Below, in pieces: positions 1-8,514 of a stretch of DNA of 64,000 nucleotides. The notes under the pieces are model-generated. The model saw only the letters and a program-made list of their open reading frames with translations, did not search any database and had not been told where the DNA came from. Location: the NCBI RefSeq assembly GCF_003634045.1, contig NZ_RBIM01000001.1:496001-560000 (forward strand). Reading direction: 5' to 3'. A program made the position numbers and the translations under genes. Origin of the DNA: Maricaulis maris (GTDB taxonomy: Bacteria; Pseudomonadota; Alphaproteobacteria; Caulobacterales; Maricaulaceae). Position 1 is the stretch's first letter. The number at the start of each line of letters is the position of its first letter.

Positions 1-2
1 CG

Positions 3-278
3 ACCAGGATTTGGCTGGCCGTTCTCACGATCGGACTCTTCGTGAGCGGCTGCACGACATCCGAGCCGCTCACCTCACCGGACGGCCTTCCGGGCTTCTC
101 GATCGATTGTTCGAGCGGTCGCTGGAGTGACTGTTATGAAGAGGCAAGCCGCTTGTGCCCGCAGGGCTATATCGTGATCGATCGCGTTGGAGATACGGAC
201 ACGCATGTCTCAGAAATGGATGGCGACTTGAGCTTCCAGACCATGGTCAGCCGTGAACTGATGATCGAATGCCGGTAG
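3..278 (+). CDS. Putative lipoprotein, 5' end outside window
   Basis: The reading frame is open from the first base, so the gene begins upstream of the window. The first visible residues are hydrophobic and lead into a lipobox-like V-S-G-C, with the Cys at about base 51, which suggests a lipoprotein signal peptide whose charged N-terminus is missing. The GTG at 42 lies inside the lipobox and is unlikely to be the start. The mature part has about 75 residues with four further Cys, including a C-SSGRWSD-C and later an L-C-P-Q-G-Y stretch, then ends in E-C-R. I do not recognise a function. It probably sits in the cell envelope. Confidence 0.6.
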   Translation, partial: TRIWLAVLTIGLFVSGCTTSEPLTSPDGLPGFSIDCSSGRWSDCYEEASRLCPQGYIVIDRVGDTDTHVSEMDGDLSFQTMVSRELMIECR

Positions 279-578
279 TCGAGACCGCTGCCGATCACTA
301 CCGCACGAAAACGCGACCGTGGTCAAAATCATGGACAGGTCTCACCGCCATTGTGGCGCTGTGGTCAACCATGCAGGGGGCGGCTGTGGCTGACCATGAC
401 GCCTGACCATCCGGGCCGGCGTCATGGTGTCGCATGGATCGGCGAATGCCTGCCCGGCCCCTGAACAGGGGAGGACAATTTGTCGGAGCGTCGCCGGGCA
501 ATACTTCAGCTTCGCGGCTGAACGGAACCAAAGCCCGTTCCAGGCATTTCATGGACATAGCCGAACCAGGAGATGATC
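279..578. other. Intergenic region with a 9-bp inverted repeat
   Basis: No convincing gene. A 9-bp inverted repeat (395-403 with 418-426) could be a weak terminator for the upstream lipoprotein, though no T-run follows. GGAAC at 524-528 followed 16 bases later by CATT (545-548) loosely resembles an alphaproteobacterial EcfG stress promoter (GGAAC-N16-CGTT); one base of the second box differs, so this is only a candidate. Confidence 0.3.
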
Positions 579-755
579 ATGTTAAATCTTGCTCTCGCCT
601 TTTTCATTATTGCCGTGATTGCCGCCGTACTGGGTTTTGGCGGTATCGCAGCGGGCGCCGCGTCGATCGCGAAGATCGTGTTCGTCCTGTTTCTCTTTCT
701 GTTCGCGCTCTCGGTTGTGGTAGGTCTGTTGCGCGGACGTAATCCGCGGATCTGA
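579..755 (+). CDS. DUF1328 family small membrane protein
   Basis: A 58-residue protein, almost entirely two hydrophobic helices (about residues 2-24 and 29-50), ending in a basic tail. The pattern (L-N-L-A-L at the start, G-F-G-G-I-A, A-x-A-K-I in the middle) is that of the DUF1328/YtjA family of inner-membrane peptides of unknown function, normally 50-60 residues. An ATG lies at 573, but the AGGAG at 568-572 is correctly spaced (6 bases) only for the ATG at 579, so that start is chosen. Family members are often stress-induced in alphaproteobacteria; the weak EcfG-like match upstream would agree but proves nothing. Confidence 0.8.
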   Translation: MLNLALAFFIIAVIAAVLGFGGIAAGAASIAKIVFVLFLFLFALSVVVGLLRGRNPRI

Positions 756-802
756 CACGCAGACAATCCAGAATTCCTGAAGTCACACAGAAAGGAAATC
801 CC

Positions 803-997
803 ATGTTGCGCAAATACATTCCGCTTGCCTTTACGGTCTCCGCCCTGGCCTTGGCCGGCTGCACCGACGGTGATGCCGAAAATGCCGGCGAAGAGGTCGA
901 CGCCGCGATTGAGGACGTCACCGGTGAAGACAGCGATACGTTCGAAGAAGCCGGCGAGGAAATCGATGACACGACGGACGAGCCGTCGCGCGATTGA
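803..997 (+). CDS. Small acidic lipoprotein
   Basis: A 64-residue protein with a clear lipoprotein signal peptide: M-L-R-K, a hydrophobic stretch, then lipobox A-L-A-G-C with Cys at residue 20. The mature peptide of about 45 residues is extremely acidic (Asp/Glu rich, almost no basic residues) and low in complexity, with repeated E-E-(V/I)-D elements. AAAGGA lies about 9 bases before the ATG. No known domain is recognised. It is probably attached to the outer membrane as a periplasmic acidic peptide. A strong terminator follows 20 bases after the stop, so this gene closes its transcription unit. Confidence 0.7.
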   Translation: MLRKYIPLAFTVSALALAGCTDGDAENAGEEVDAAIEDVTGEDSDTFEEAGEEIDDTTDEPSRD

Positions 998-1015
998 TAC
1001 CGGACACCGGACATG

Positions 1016-1048
1016 AAAAAGGCCCGGGCGGGCAGCCCGGGCCTTTTT
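1016..1048. terminator. Bidirectional intrinsic terminator
   Basis: A 9-bp perfect GC-rich stem (1021-1029 with 1035-1043) with a 5-base loop, preceded by A5 and followed by T5. It sits between the convergent acidic lipoprotein gene and ctrA and could end transcription from both sides. Confidence 0.9.
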
Positions 1049-1068
1049 ATCACGCTGAGACCGGTGGA

Positions 1069-1764
1069 TCAGGCTGACGCCTTCTCCTCGACCGGGTCGC
1101 GCAGCACATAGCCGCGGCCCCAGACCGTCTCGATATAGTGTTCGCCATTGGTGGCCGCTGCGAGCTTCTTGCGGAGCTTGCAGATGAAGACGTCGATGAT
1201 CTTCAGTTCCGGCTCGTCCATGCCGCCATAAAGATGGTTCAGGAACATTTCCTTGGTGAGCGTCGTTCCCTTGCGCAGGGAAAGCAGCTCGAGCATCTGG
1301 TATTCCTTGCCCGTCAGGTGGACGCGCTGTCCTTCGACCTCGACCGTCTTGGCGTCGAGATTCACGCCGATCGAGCCGGTCTTGATGATGGACTGGGAAT
1401 GGCCCTTCGAGCGGCGCACGATCGCATGGATGCGGGCGACCATCTCGTCCTTGTGGAAGGGCTTGGTCATATAGTCGTCGGCGCCACAGCCCAGGCCGCG
1501 CACCTTGTTGTCGATGTCCGCATTGCCGGTGAGGATCAGGATCGGGGTGTCGACCTTGGCCACGCGCAGCGTCTTGAGGACGTCGAAGCCCGGCATGTCC
1601 GGCAGGTTCAGGTCAAGCAGGATGATGTCGTAATCATACAGCTTGCCCAGATCCACGCCCTCTTCGCCGAGATCGGTGGTGTAGATGTTGAAACCCTCGG
1701 ATTTCAGCATCAATTCGATGGACTGGGACGTTGCCCGATCGTCCTCAATAAGAAGAACCCGCAT
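1069..1764 (-). CDS. ctrA: Cell-cycle response regulator CtrA
   Basis: A 231-residue OmpR-type response regulator. The receiver domain (about 1-118) has the acidic pair E7/D8-D9, phospho-acceptor D51 in L-L-D-L-N-L-P, T79 in I-L-T-G-N, and K in M-T-K-P-F. The C-terminal winged helix (about 125-225) contains [12 protein letters not shown] and [10 protein letters not shown], hallmarks of CtrA rather than generic OmpR proteins. In Caulobacter CtrA is phosphorylated through CckA-ChpT, silences the replication origin and activates flagellar, pilus and division genes. The last residue is Ala, as in the ClpXP-sensitive Caulobacter tail, but here the end is S-A. The long upstream gap carries GTTAAC and GANTC sites, suggesting autoregulation and methylation control. 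Confidence 0.97.
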   Translation of the reverse strand: MRVLLIEDDRATSQSIELMLKSEGFNIYTTDLGEEGVDLGKLYDYDIILLDLNLPDMPGFDVLKTLRVAKVDTPILILTGNADIDNKVRGLGCGADDYMTKPFHKDEMVARIHAIVRRSKGHSQSIIKTGSIGVNLDAKTVEVEGQRVHLTGKEYQMLELLSLRKGTTLTKEMFLNHLYGGMDEPELKIIDVFICKLRKKLAAATNGEHYIETVWGRGYVLRDPVEEKASA

Positions 1765-2288
1765 ATGGTTCGCCTCCGGTTTTGCTACCCGGGCGAATCA
1801 GTGCGCGCCCGGTCTCATCTGGTGATTAACCTTATTTGGACGCTATGCGGAAACCCTTAACGAAAGTTAACTGCGTCTTGACCCAGTTTTGGAATCGCAG
1901 ATTTCCGAAATTTCCCCGGAAAAGCTTGATTCGGATTTCGCGTTAACCATTCAAGGGTTAACGGGGGTACCAGGGCCATCATCGCGGTGAAATTGTGCGG
2001 ATTGATCAAATATGCACGGTATAAAGTATTCCCAGTGAGTTGCGATTTTCACCTGTGCAGACAGGCAAATCGGCTCAGGATTCCCAAGATCCGGTCGACC
2101 AGGCTTATCCACAGGCAATTGTTGCGACTGCGGGACTCAGCATTGGAATCGGAATCCGGCCTCGGTCAGAATCACCGCGTTTCCAAGGCTGCAGAATCTG
2201 CCGGGTGTTTACGTCGAGGCAACCGACGGCCCTTAAACTGTCCGGGAAGTGGCATTTGCGCCACATTTGAGAAGGCGGGCTGACCCGT
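1765..2288. promoter_or_regulatory. Divergent ctrA / fliI regulatory region
   Basis: No gene is supported in these 524 bases. TTAA half-sites of the CtrA type lie at 1826-1829, 1857-1860 with 1867-1870 (6-base spacing) and 1944-1947 with 1959-1962 (11-base spacing); several are full GTTAAC. None is a perfect TTAA-N7-TTAA. GANTC (CcrM) sites lie at 1795-1799, 1892-1896 and 1929-1933, with more further right. A consensus DnaA box TTATCCACA is at 2105-2113. In Caulobacter the ctrA promoter is controlled by CtrA and GANTC methylation; the same logic here is inference. Confidence 0.6.
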
Positions 2289-3635
2289 ATGATGCAAACC
2301 CTGATCGATCGCGTCGGGCGACTGGATGACCGGATCCTGGAAGGACGGGTCACCGCGCTCAACGGGCTGCTTGTCGAGGCGGAGGGGCCCAAGGCGGGCC
2401 TGTCACTCGGAGCCCATGCCCGGATCGACACCGGTAATGGCATCGCTGAATGTGAAGTGGTCGGTTTTCGCGGTGAAACGGCGTTGATGATGCCGTTTGG
2501 TCCGCTTGAGGGCATTCGGCCGGGCGCCCGCGCGCTGCTCCAGCCGGAAGCTGCCCGTGTTCGCCCGAGCCAGTCCTGGCTGGGCCGTGTGCTCGACGGG
2601 TTCGGGCGTCCGCTTGATAGCGGTGCGCCGCTCACCGAAGGCGGCACGCCCTATCCGCTCAAGGGCAATCCGCCCAGCGCCCATGGTCGCGCCCGTCTGG
2701 GCGACCGCATGGATATGGGCGTGCGCGTCCTCAACAGCTTTGTGCCCATGCGTCGTGGCCAGCGCCTCGGTATTTTTGCCGGATCGGGGGTCGGCAAGTC
2801 GGTGTTGATGTCGATGCTGGCGCGCGCCTGCGATGCTGATGTGATTGTCATCGGCCTGATTGGCGAACGGGGCCGGGAAGCACGTGAATTCGTGGATGAC
2901 GTGCTCGGGCCGGAAGGTCGCAAGCGCTCGGTCGTGATCACCGAAACCTCGGACGCGCCGGCCCTGGCCCGCCGTCAGGCGGCGCATCTGACATTGACCG
3001 CGGCGGAGTATTTCCGCGATCAGGGCCTTGATGTGCTGTGCCTGATGGACAGTGTCACCCGTTTTGCCCTCGCGCAGCGCGAAATCGGCCTTGCCGCCGG
3101 TGAACCGCCGACCACGCGCGGCTATACGCCGTCGGTATTTGCTGAATTGCCACGGCTACTTGAGCGCGCCGGGCCCGGTCCCGAACGTAAAGACGGCAAA
3201 AAAGCAGGCTCCATTACCGGTCTTTTCACTGTTTTGGTGGATGGTGATGACCATAACGAACCCATAGCCGATGCCGTACGAGGCATCCTGGATGGACATG
3301 TGGTCATGAGCCGAGCCATTGCTGAACGGGGGCGCTACCCCGCCATCGACGTTCTCAAGTCGGTCAGCCGGACCGCGCCTGAAGTCTATGACGCAGCCGA
3401 GCGACCCCTGGTCGCGGAAGCGCGCAAGCATTTGTCGGCCTATGCCGACATGGAAGAATTGATCCGTTTGGGTGCTTACACCCAGGGATCGAATCCGGCG
3501 GTGGATCGGGCCATAGAGCTCAACGATCCGCTGGAAGCGTTTCTCGGACAGTCAAAAGACGAGGCGGCGGATATTCCGTCGACCTTCGCGATGCTGTCGG
3601 AGATTTTGGGTGGTGGTGAAGGAGTGCGACAATGA
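2289..3635 (+). CDS. fliI: Flagellum-specific export ATPase FliI
   Basis: A 448-residue ATPase of the F1-beta-like family that powers or gates flagellar type III export at the cytoplasmic base of the motor. The Walker A motif [11 protein letters not shown] is at residues 161-171 and the Walker B region L-M-D-S-V-T-R-F-A at 252-260; R-G-Y-T-P-S-V-F-A (about 278-286) is also typical. The length matches the family. The start is M-M-Q-T; ATG codons occur at 2289 and 2292 with only a poor GAAGG-like site before them. The gene diverges from ctrA and overlaps fliJ by 4 bases (ATGA), so the two are translationally coupled. CtrA half-sites upstream make class II control likely. Confidence 0.96.
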   Translation: MMQTLIDRVGRLDDRILEGRVTALNGLLVEAEGPKAGLSLGAHARIDTGNGIAECEVVGFRGETALMMPFGPLEGIRPGARALLQPEAARVRPSQSWLGRVLDGFGRPLDSGAPLTEGGTPYPLKGNPPSAHGRARLGDRMDMGVRVLNSFVPMRRGQRLGIFAGSGVGKSVLMSMLARACDADVIVIGLIGERGREAREFVDDVLGPEGRKRSVVITETSDAPALARRQAAHLTLTAAEYFRDQGLDVLCLMDSVTRFALAQREIGLAAGEPPTTRGYTPSVFAELPRLLERAGPGPERKDGKKAGSITGLFTVLVDGDDHNEPIADAVRGILDGHVVMSRAIAERGRYPAIDVLKSVSRTAPEVYDAAERPLVAEARKHLSAYADMEELIRLGAYTQGSNPAVDRAIELNDPLEAFLGQSKDEAADIPSTFAMLSEILGGGEGVRQ

Positions 3636-4051
3636 CACGCTCACATGAACCCTTGATCCGGCTGGCCCGGTTCAAAGTGGAAGAACTGCAAAAGCAGATG
3701 GCCGAGCTGGATCGCTCCCGGGCGGCACTGATCGGACAGATCGAGCGGCTCGAGGCATCCGTGCCGGAGGAGCAGGCGGCTGCGACGCAGTCGAAAGAGG
3801 GCTATGTCGCCTACGGCTCCTATGCCCAGGCGGTGATCAAGCGGAAGGAGAACATCCGCGCCTCGCTCGATGAGGTCGATGTCCAGGCCGACGCCCTGCG
3901 CGACCGGCTGTCGGAAGCCTTCACTGATCTCAAGAAATACGAGCTGCTGGAAGAACGCCGTCTGGCCCGGATCGAACAATCCCTCCGCGCCGCCGAACAG
4001 GACGAGCTCGACGAAATCGCCCAGATTCGCCACGGACGCTCATCACACTGA
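3632..4051 (+). CDS. fliJ: Flagellar export chaperone FliJ
   Basis: A 139-residue, highly charged protein predicted to be one long antiparallel coiled coil, rich in Glu, Arg, Leu and Ala. This is the size and character of FliJ, the export-apparatus stalk protein that works with FliI and contacts FlhA. Sequence conservation in FliJ is always low, so the call rests on length, coiled-coil pattern and its position overlapping the end of fliI by 4 bases. An intrinsic terminator follows 25 bases after the stop, closing a two-gene operon. Confidence 0.88.
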   Translation: MTRSHEPLIRLARFKVEELQKQMAELDRSRAALIGQIERLEASVPEEQAAATQSKEGYVAYGSYAQAVIKRKENIRASLDEVDVQADALRDRLSEAFTDLKKYELLEERRLARIEQSLRAAEQDELDEIAQIRHGRSSH

Positions 4052-4075
4052 CCACGCGAATTCTGTGACGACGCA

Positions 4076-4109
4076 AAAAGGCCCCGGACCAGCTGGTTCG
4101 GGGCTTTTT
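4076..4109 (+). terminator. Intrinsic terminator after fliJ
   Basis: A 10-bp GC-rich stem (4081-4090 with 4095-4104, one G-U pair), a 4-base loop and T5 after it; A5 precedes it, so it may also act on the opposite strand. Confidence 0.9.
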
Positions 4110-4138
4110 GTTGTTTGGGCGCGGATACCCCGCCAGGA

Positions 4139-4258
4139 TTGTCATCCCTGCCGGATGTCCGGCGAAGGCCGGACGCAGGGCAGGGACCTATGTGCCGGTG
4201 ACCAGCTAGGTCCCTGACGTTCGCCCGGCTTTCGCCGGGCGTCCATCAGGGATGACAA
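4139..4258. repeat. Nested palindromic intergenic element
   Basis: About 120 bases bounded by the 10-bp inverted repeat GTCATCCCTG (4141-4150) and CAGGGATGAC (4247-4256). Inside are a second long pair (4181-4190 with 4206-4215) and two short hairpins (4158-4175 and 4222-4241). It fills the gap between fliJ and the TonB receptor gene. The GTCATCC/GGATGAC ends recur at 33021-33128, which suggests a dispersed REP-like family. Confidence 0.75.
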
Positions 4259-4271
4259 GGAGACGGGCCGA

Positions 4272-6356
4272 TCAAAAGTTCTGCGACCAGCTCACATCGA
4301 CACGGACCGAGCGGCCCGGTTCGCTGACGCCGGCGAAGACGCGGTCATAATCGTGGTCAAACAGGTTTTCGACACCGGCATTGATGCGCAAGCCGCTATC
4401 GGCGATCGGTTGCCAACGGGCATAGGCGTCGGCGACGACATAGCCCGGCCGGTGTTCGCTGACGGCCAGCGGTTCGTCATACTCACCGGCAGCCTCGATG
4501 CGGCCACCCAGGGTCAGGCGGGTATCCTCGAAACGCCAGCGGCCATCGAGGAAGAGCCGGGTCGGCGCGAGCGAACCGAGCGGATCGCCGGTGGCGACGT
4601 CCTTGCCGTCAATACCCGTGAGTGAAGCGTCCAGCGAGAACGGGCCTTCGGCGAGGCCAAGCTGGATTTCATAACCTTCCAGCTCCGCAGCGCCGACATT
4701 GCGGCTCTGCGTCGTGCCGGCCGAGCACGGACCGAAGAAGGGCGGGGCGAAACAGGTCGGATCAAAAGCGAAATCGACAAAGAGGTCGATCAGGTTTTCC
4801 GCATCGGTCTGGTACCAGGAGGCGCTCACGTCGAGGCGGTCGACATTGATCCGGTCCGACAGATCCACCCGCAAGCCGATTTCCAGCGTTTCGGTCTCTT
4901 CCGGCAGCAGGTCCGGATTGGCAATGAACTCGTTGGTGATGAAGGTCGGCGGGCCGAGGATGATGTGCGGCAGCGAGAAGTGGGTCCCGTCGAGATAGAG
5001 CTCGTTGATCGACGGCGCGCGGAAGGCTTCACCCCAGCTGACGAAGACATTGAAACTGTCGATCGGCGCATAGGTGGCGGCAAAGCGGCTGGACGTGGCG
5101 TCGCTGGAAACCGTCGTGGTGGTTGGGGTGGAGGTTTCAAACGAGTCCTGGCGCACACCTGGCAGCAGGATGACCCGGCCCGGCAGGCCGAAGGGCGCCG
5201 GCCCGTCGAGTTCGAGCTGTACCCAGCCGGCCGTGAACTGGCTGTCGGCATCCGGCGCACCGCCGCGCACACCGCCAGCCTCGGCGCTGTCATAACCGTC
5301 CTGGCTGTCTTCGTAATACTCACCGCCCACGGTCAGGCCGGCATCATAGGCACCGAGGGTGAAGTCAAAGCGCTGGTCGAGGCGGATGCCGGAGGTTTCC
5401 AGATCGCGACGAAGCTCGCGGCCGGACACGGTCTCGGTCTCATCGACGCCGGTCTCGTTGCGATAGACGGTGACGTCGAGATCGAGCCAGCTGATCGTGG
5501 ACGGGGCGATGGTGGCGTTCAACGTGATCGCGTCCGACGTGATGTCCTTGTTGACCAGGGCGTTGAGCGAACCGACCGCGGCCGCGCCCTGGGCATTGTT
5601 CGGCTCGGTGGCGCTGCCGTCGAAGGTCTGCCAGCTCAGCTCGGCCCGGATACCGTCGGCCAGGTCGGCGCCAAATTTGAGCAGGCCGGAGACGCTGTCA
5701 TCATCGGCGGGCAGGTCATTGCCGGAACCCAGCGCGATATCGCCGGAGCTGCGCGAGGAGATCGAGGCGAGGGCGTCGAAGGCACCGGTGCGGCCGTAAA
5801 GGCTGACCGAGCTGCGGGTTTCCTCGTCCACCGAGCGATAGCCGGCGCCGAGGCCATAGCCCCAGTTCTCGCCATTGCCGAGCAGGTCGTGCGCGCTGGC
5901 AGTGCGGAAGGCGATCACCCCGCCGGAAGCGCCGGAGCCGAACAGGGCCGATGCCGGCCCGCGCACGGCTTCAACGCCAACCAGCATGGCCGGGTCGACA
6001 AAGAAGACACCATCATGGGCCGACCCGAAATTCTGCCGGGCGCCGTCGAGCAGCAGGGTCGTATTCTCGCGGCCCTGGCCGCGTAGCGACACCGTCTGGC
6101 CGGTGCGGCGCGGGCCGCCGGAAACGTCGACGCCGGGGAGCTGGCGCAACAGGTCATCAAGGTCGGAGGGGCGGCTGAGGTCGAGGGCTTCAGCATCAAC
6201 GGTCGCGGTCGCGCCCGGATACACGAAGCGGTCCAGCTTGGTGTAGGTGGTCTCGACGATGATCACGTCCTCGGCCGTTTCGGCCTCGTCGGCTTGGGCG
6301 AAGGCGGGAGCGGCGAGGGCGAACAGGGCGGTCGAGGCCAGAAATACGCGTTTCAT
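4272..6356 (-). CDS. TonB-dependent outer-membrane receptor, heme type
   Basis: A 694-residue TonB-dependent receptor. A signal peptide (1-20, cut after A-F-A) precedes a TonB-box-like D-V-I-I-V, a plug domain (about 40-160, with L-P-G-V-D-V and R-G-x-G-R-E-N) and a 22-strand-type barrel ending in Phe. It carries F-R-A-P-S about two thirds of the way along and N-P-D-L some 35 residues later, the FRAP/NPNL pair typical of heme and hemoglobin receptors such as HmuR/HemR. It would import heme across the outer membrane using TonB-ExbBD energy. Two Fur-like boxes precede it. No heme ABC transporter or heme oxygenase is nearby; the divergent neighbour is a lipoprotein that may be its partner. Confidence 0.85.
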   Translation of the reverse strand: MKRVFLASTALFALAAPAFAQADEAETAEDVIIVETTYTKLDRFVYPGATATVDAEALDLSRPSDLDDLLRQLPGVDVSGGPRRTGQTVSLRGQGRENTTLLLDGARQNFGSAHDGVFFVDPAMLVGVEAVRGPASALFGSGASGGVIAFRTASAHDLLGNGENWGYGLGAGYRSVDEETRSSVSLYGRTGAFDALASISSRSSGDIALGSGNDLPADDDSVSGLLKFGADLADGIRAELSWQTFDGSATEPNNAQGAAAVGSLNALVNKDITSDAITLNATIAPSTISWLDLDVTVYRNETGVDETETVSGRELRRDLETSGIRLDQRFDFTLGAYDAGLTVGGEYYEDSQDGYDSAEAGGVRGGAPDADSQFTAGWVQLELDGPAPFGLPGRVILLPGVRQDSFETSTPTTTTVSSDATSSRFAATYAPIDSFNVFVSWGEAFRAPSINELYLDGTHFSLPHIILGPPTFITNEFIANPDLLPEETETLEIGLRVDLSDRINVDRLDVSASWYQTDAENLIDLFVDFAFDPTCFAPPFFGPCSAGTTQSRNVGAAELEGYEIQLGLAEGPFSLDASLTGIDGKDVATGDPLGSLAPTRLFLDGRWRFEDTRLTLGGRIEAAGEYDEPLAVSEHRPGYVVADAYARWQPIADSGLRINAGVENLFDHDYDRVFAGVSEPGRSVRVDVSWSQNF

Positions 6357-6369
6357 GATAAGTCCTGAT

Positions 6370-6436
6370 TGCGAATGATTTGCATGAGCTGTGTTCTGCC
6401 GCTTGATTTCTGCGAATGCAAGTGAGAATTTGTATC
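6370..6436. promoter_or_regulatory. Two Fur-like boxes in the receptor/lipoprotein divergent promoter
   Basis: 6370-6384 is a 7-1-7 inverted repeat, TGCGAAT-G-ATTTGCA, with one mismatch, the architecture of a Fur site. 6411-6436 contains a second, looser GCAAGTGAGAATTTG-type match, similar to alphaproteobacterial Fur boxes. Both lie between the heme-type receptor (minus) and the lipoprotein at 6486 (plus), so one iron signal could control both genes. Confidence 0.6.
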
Positions 6437-6485
6437 AACAACTGCCAATTCCATCCGGGTCATTCCAGATTTCACCGAGGGGCTA

Positions 6486-7478
6486 ATGAAACTCGCTTAT
6501 CTCGCTGCCGCCGCACTGACGCTGTCTGCCTGTGCCACGACGACCACCGACACCGCGCCAGTATCGGCTCCGACGCTGCCGGTCGCCACGCATTCGCCGG
6601 AAGCATTTGAACGGGATCGCCAGGCGATCCTCGCCATGCAGGGCGAATATGCCGTCACTTTCGATTTCCGTGAGATGGTACCGATTGCCGACGGTTACGA
6701 GCTGGCAGAACCGAAGCTCACCCCGGCCCGCGAAGTCGTCGTCGTGGTCGAGGACACGGGCGATTTCATCATGCTGCAGCACTTGCTGATCGCCGGTGAG
6801 GGCGACAACCCCTTCATCGTCAAGCATTGGCGCCAGGATTGGCGCTATGAGCCGGCGACCGTGCTGGCTTTCCAGGGTTTTGATGACTGGACCGTCGAGG
6901 ATGTCGCCGCAGCCGATCGCGCCGGCGCCTGGTCGCAGACCGTTTACCAGGTCGATGACAGCCCGCGCTACGCCGCCGTCGCGCCGTGGACGCATGATGC
7001 GGATGGCATTTCCACCTGGGAACCGCCGGTTTCCTGGCGTCCGCTGCCGCGCCGCGATGACACCACGCGCGACGATTATGACGTGATTGCTGCCGTCAAC
7101 CGTCACACGGTCACGTCTTGGGGCTGGATCCACGAGCAGGACAATTCCAAGCTCTCGCTGGAAGACGGCGTTGTGCACGAGCTGGTCCGCGAAGTCGGGG
7201 TCAACACCTATCGCAATACCGATCTGTCCAACGGCCAGGCCGCGCTCGACTACTGGGATGCCACGCAGGAATACTGGGCCCTGGTTCGCGCCCGCTTTGA
7301 CGCGCTGGAAACCGATGGCACGCGCCGTTTTCACATCGAGGATGATGCCGAGGGCACGCTGCTCTACGGCCCGGTGCTGGAAGCCGGTCAGCGGGTCCTC
7401 TTCGGTATCAGCGATGCCGAGACCGCTTTTGAAGATGCGGCGACCTATCTGGACAGCCAGATCACCATCATCGAATAG
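6486..7478 (+). CDS. Lipoprotein, DUF6607-like, paired with heme receptor
   Basis: A 330-residue lipoprotein: signal peptide with lipobox L-S-A-C (Cys at residue 16), followed by a Thr/Pro-rich linker and a globular domain. Motifs such as V-V-V-E-D-T-G, H-W-R-Q-D-W-x-Y-E and V-Y-Q-V-D-D-S-P-R-Y match my memory of the uncharacterised DUF6607 family; I could not check this. The domain is rich in Trp, Asp and Arg. The gene starts 130 bases from the divergent heme-type receptor across the Fur-like boxes, so an outer-membrane or periplasmic role in iron or heme handling is inferred, not shown. It ends at a strong bidirectional terminator. Confidence 0.7.
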   Translation: MKLAYLAAAALTLSACATTTTDTAPVSAPTLPVATHSPEAFERDRQAILAMQGEYAVTFDFREMVPIADGYELAEPKLTPAREVVVVVEDTGDFIMLQHLLIAGEGDNPFIVKHWRQDWRYEPATVLAFQGFDDWTVEDVAAADRAGAWSQTVYQVDDSPRYAAVAPWTHDADGISTWEPPVSWRPLPRRDDTTRDDYDVIAAVNRHTVTSWGWIHEQDNSKLSLEDGVVHELVREVGVNTYRNTDLSNGQAALDYWDATQEYWALVRARFDALETDGTRRFHIEDDAEGTLLYGPVLEAGQRVLFGISDAETAFEDAATYLDSQITIIE

Positions 7479-7502
7479 CGCCCGGCGCTGACCGGGAAAA
7501 AG

Positions 7503-7536
7503 AAATGGCGACGGCTAGCTGGCCGTCGCCATTTTT
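7503..7536. terminator. Bidirectional terminator between lipoprotein and lysR genes
   Basis: A 12-bp perfect stem (7504-7515 with 7522-7533), 6-base loop, A-run before and T-run after. The stop codon of the convergent LysR gene (7515-7517) lies inside the hairpin. Confidence 0.9.
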
Positions 7537-8477
7537 GTTGGCGCGGGCGTGTCAAAAGGCAGGGTGACCGGCTCCAGGACTTCGCAGAACTCGATGATCG
7601 CATCGCGCATCCAGCGCATCGCGCCGTCCAGTTCGAAGCGGCGATTCCAATAGACCGCGACCGGCACTTTCTCGATCTTGAAGGGGATGGGATAGACGGC
7701 GAACCCGCCTTCCTCGAGCATCTTGGCCGCCATGCGCGACGGGACCGAGGCCACGAGATCGGTGGTCTTCACCAGATGCGCGACGGTGGTCATGTGCTGG
7801 GTCGTGATCGCGACGCGGCGGCGATGACCCAGCTTGGCCAAGACCTCGTCGACCAGTGACTCGGAGTCGCCGCGCTGCGAGAAATTGACGTGGGAGAGGC
7901 TGGCAAAGGTCGCGATATCGGGTGGCCCCTTGACCAGAGGATGACCGGCCCGGGTCGCGAAGACGTGTCGTTCCCGCAGGACCGGGCGAACGCCGAAGCG
8001 CTTCGCGGCGGGAAATTCCATATGCATCATGAAGTCCAGCTCGCCGGCATCCAGCAGGTCCATGCCCTCCTCAATATCAACCGAGCGAATACGCAGATCG
8101 ATCATCGGCGCGTGCACGGCCATATAGGCGAGCAGGTCCGGCAGTACGAAGAGGTCAAAATAATCGGCGCATCCGATCTGGAATTGCCGCCGACACTGCT
8201 TGGCGTCAAACGCCGGGCCACTGTCCAGCGCCTGTTCGATATGGCGCAGGGCCTCGCGCACATCCTTGATGATCTCGCTGCAGCGTTCGGTCGGTTCGAT
8301 CCCGCGGGGTGCGCGCAAAAAGAGCTGGTCGCCAAAGACCAGGCGCAGGCGCGAAAGGGCGTTGGACACGGTCGGTTGCGACACGTTCAAACGCCGCGCG
8401 GCCCGGGTCACATTGCGTTCGTGCCAGAGCGCGTCGAAGGTGATCAACAGGTTCAAGTCAATATGTTTGAGGCTCAT
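7515..8477 (-). CDS. LysR-family transcriptional regulator
   Basis: A 320-residue LysR regulator. The N-terminal HTH (about 1-65) contains L-N-L-L-I-T-F-D-A-L, N-V-T-R-A-A-R-R-L and S-Q-P-T-V-S-N-A-L-S-R-L-R, and the rest is a periplasmic-binding-protein-like effector domain resembling the NodD/LinR subgroup. Longer frames exist upstream, but the AGGAAGG site is best placed for the ATG at 8477 (another ATG at 8486 directly abuts it). The gene lies 37 bases downstream of the outer-membrane barrel gene on the same strand, so it is probably the last gene of the MMPL operon and may regulate it. The inducer is unknown. Confidence 0.9.
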   Translation of the reverse strand: MSLKHIDLNLLITFDALWHERNVTRAARRLNVSQPTVSNALSRLRLVFGDQLFLRAPRGIEPTERCSEIIKDVREALRHIEQALDSGPAFDAKQCRRQFQIGCADYFDLFVLPDLLAYMAVHAPMIDLRIRSVDIEEGMDLLDAGELDFMMHMEFPAAKRFGVRPVLRERHVFATRAGHPLVKGPPDIATFASLSHVNFSQRGDSESLVDEVLAKLGHRRRVAITTQHMTTVAHLVKTTDLVASVPSRMAAKMLEEGGFAVYPIPFKIEKVPVAVYWNRRFELDGAMRWMRDAIIEFCEVLEPVTLPFDTPAPTKMATAS

Positions 8478-8514
8478 CAGGCTCATCCTTCCTGCACGCT
8501 CCAACCGGTCCGGC

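Noticed and set aside
2105-2113. Consensus DnaA box as evidence for a replication origin
   Set aside because: A single 9-base match is expected about once in every 130 kb of random DNA; no cluster, AT-rich unwinding element or origin gene is nearby. Kept only as a note in the ctrA region.
1987-2283. 98-codon frame between ctrA and fliI
   Set aside because: No ribosome site, atypical composition, and it overlaps regulatory sites; treated as promoter DNA.
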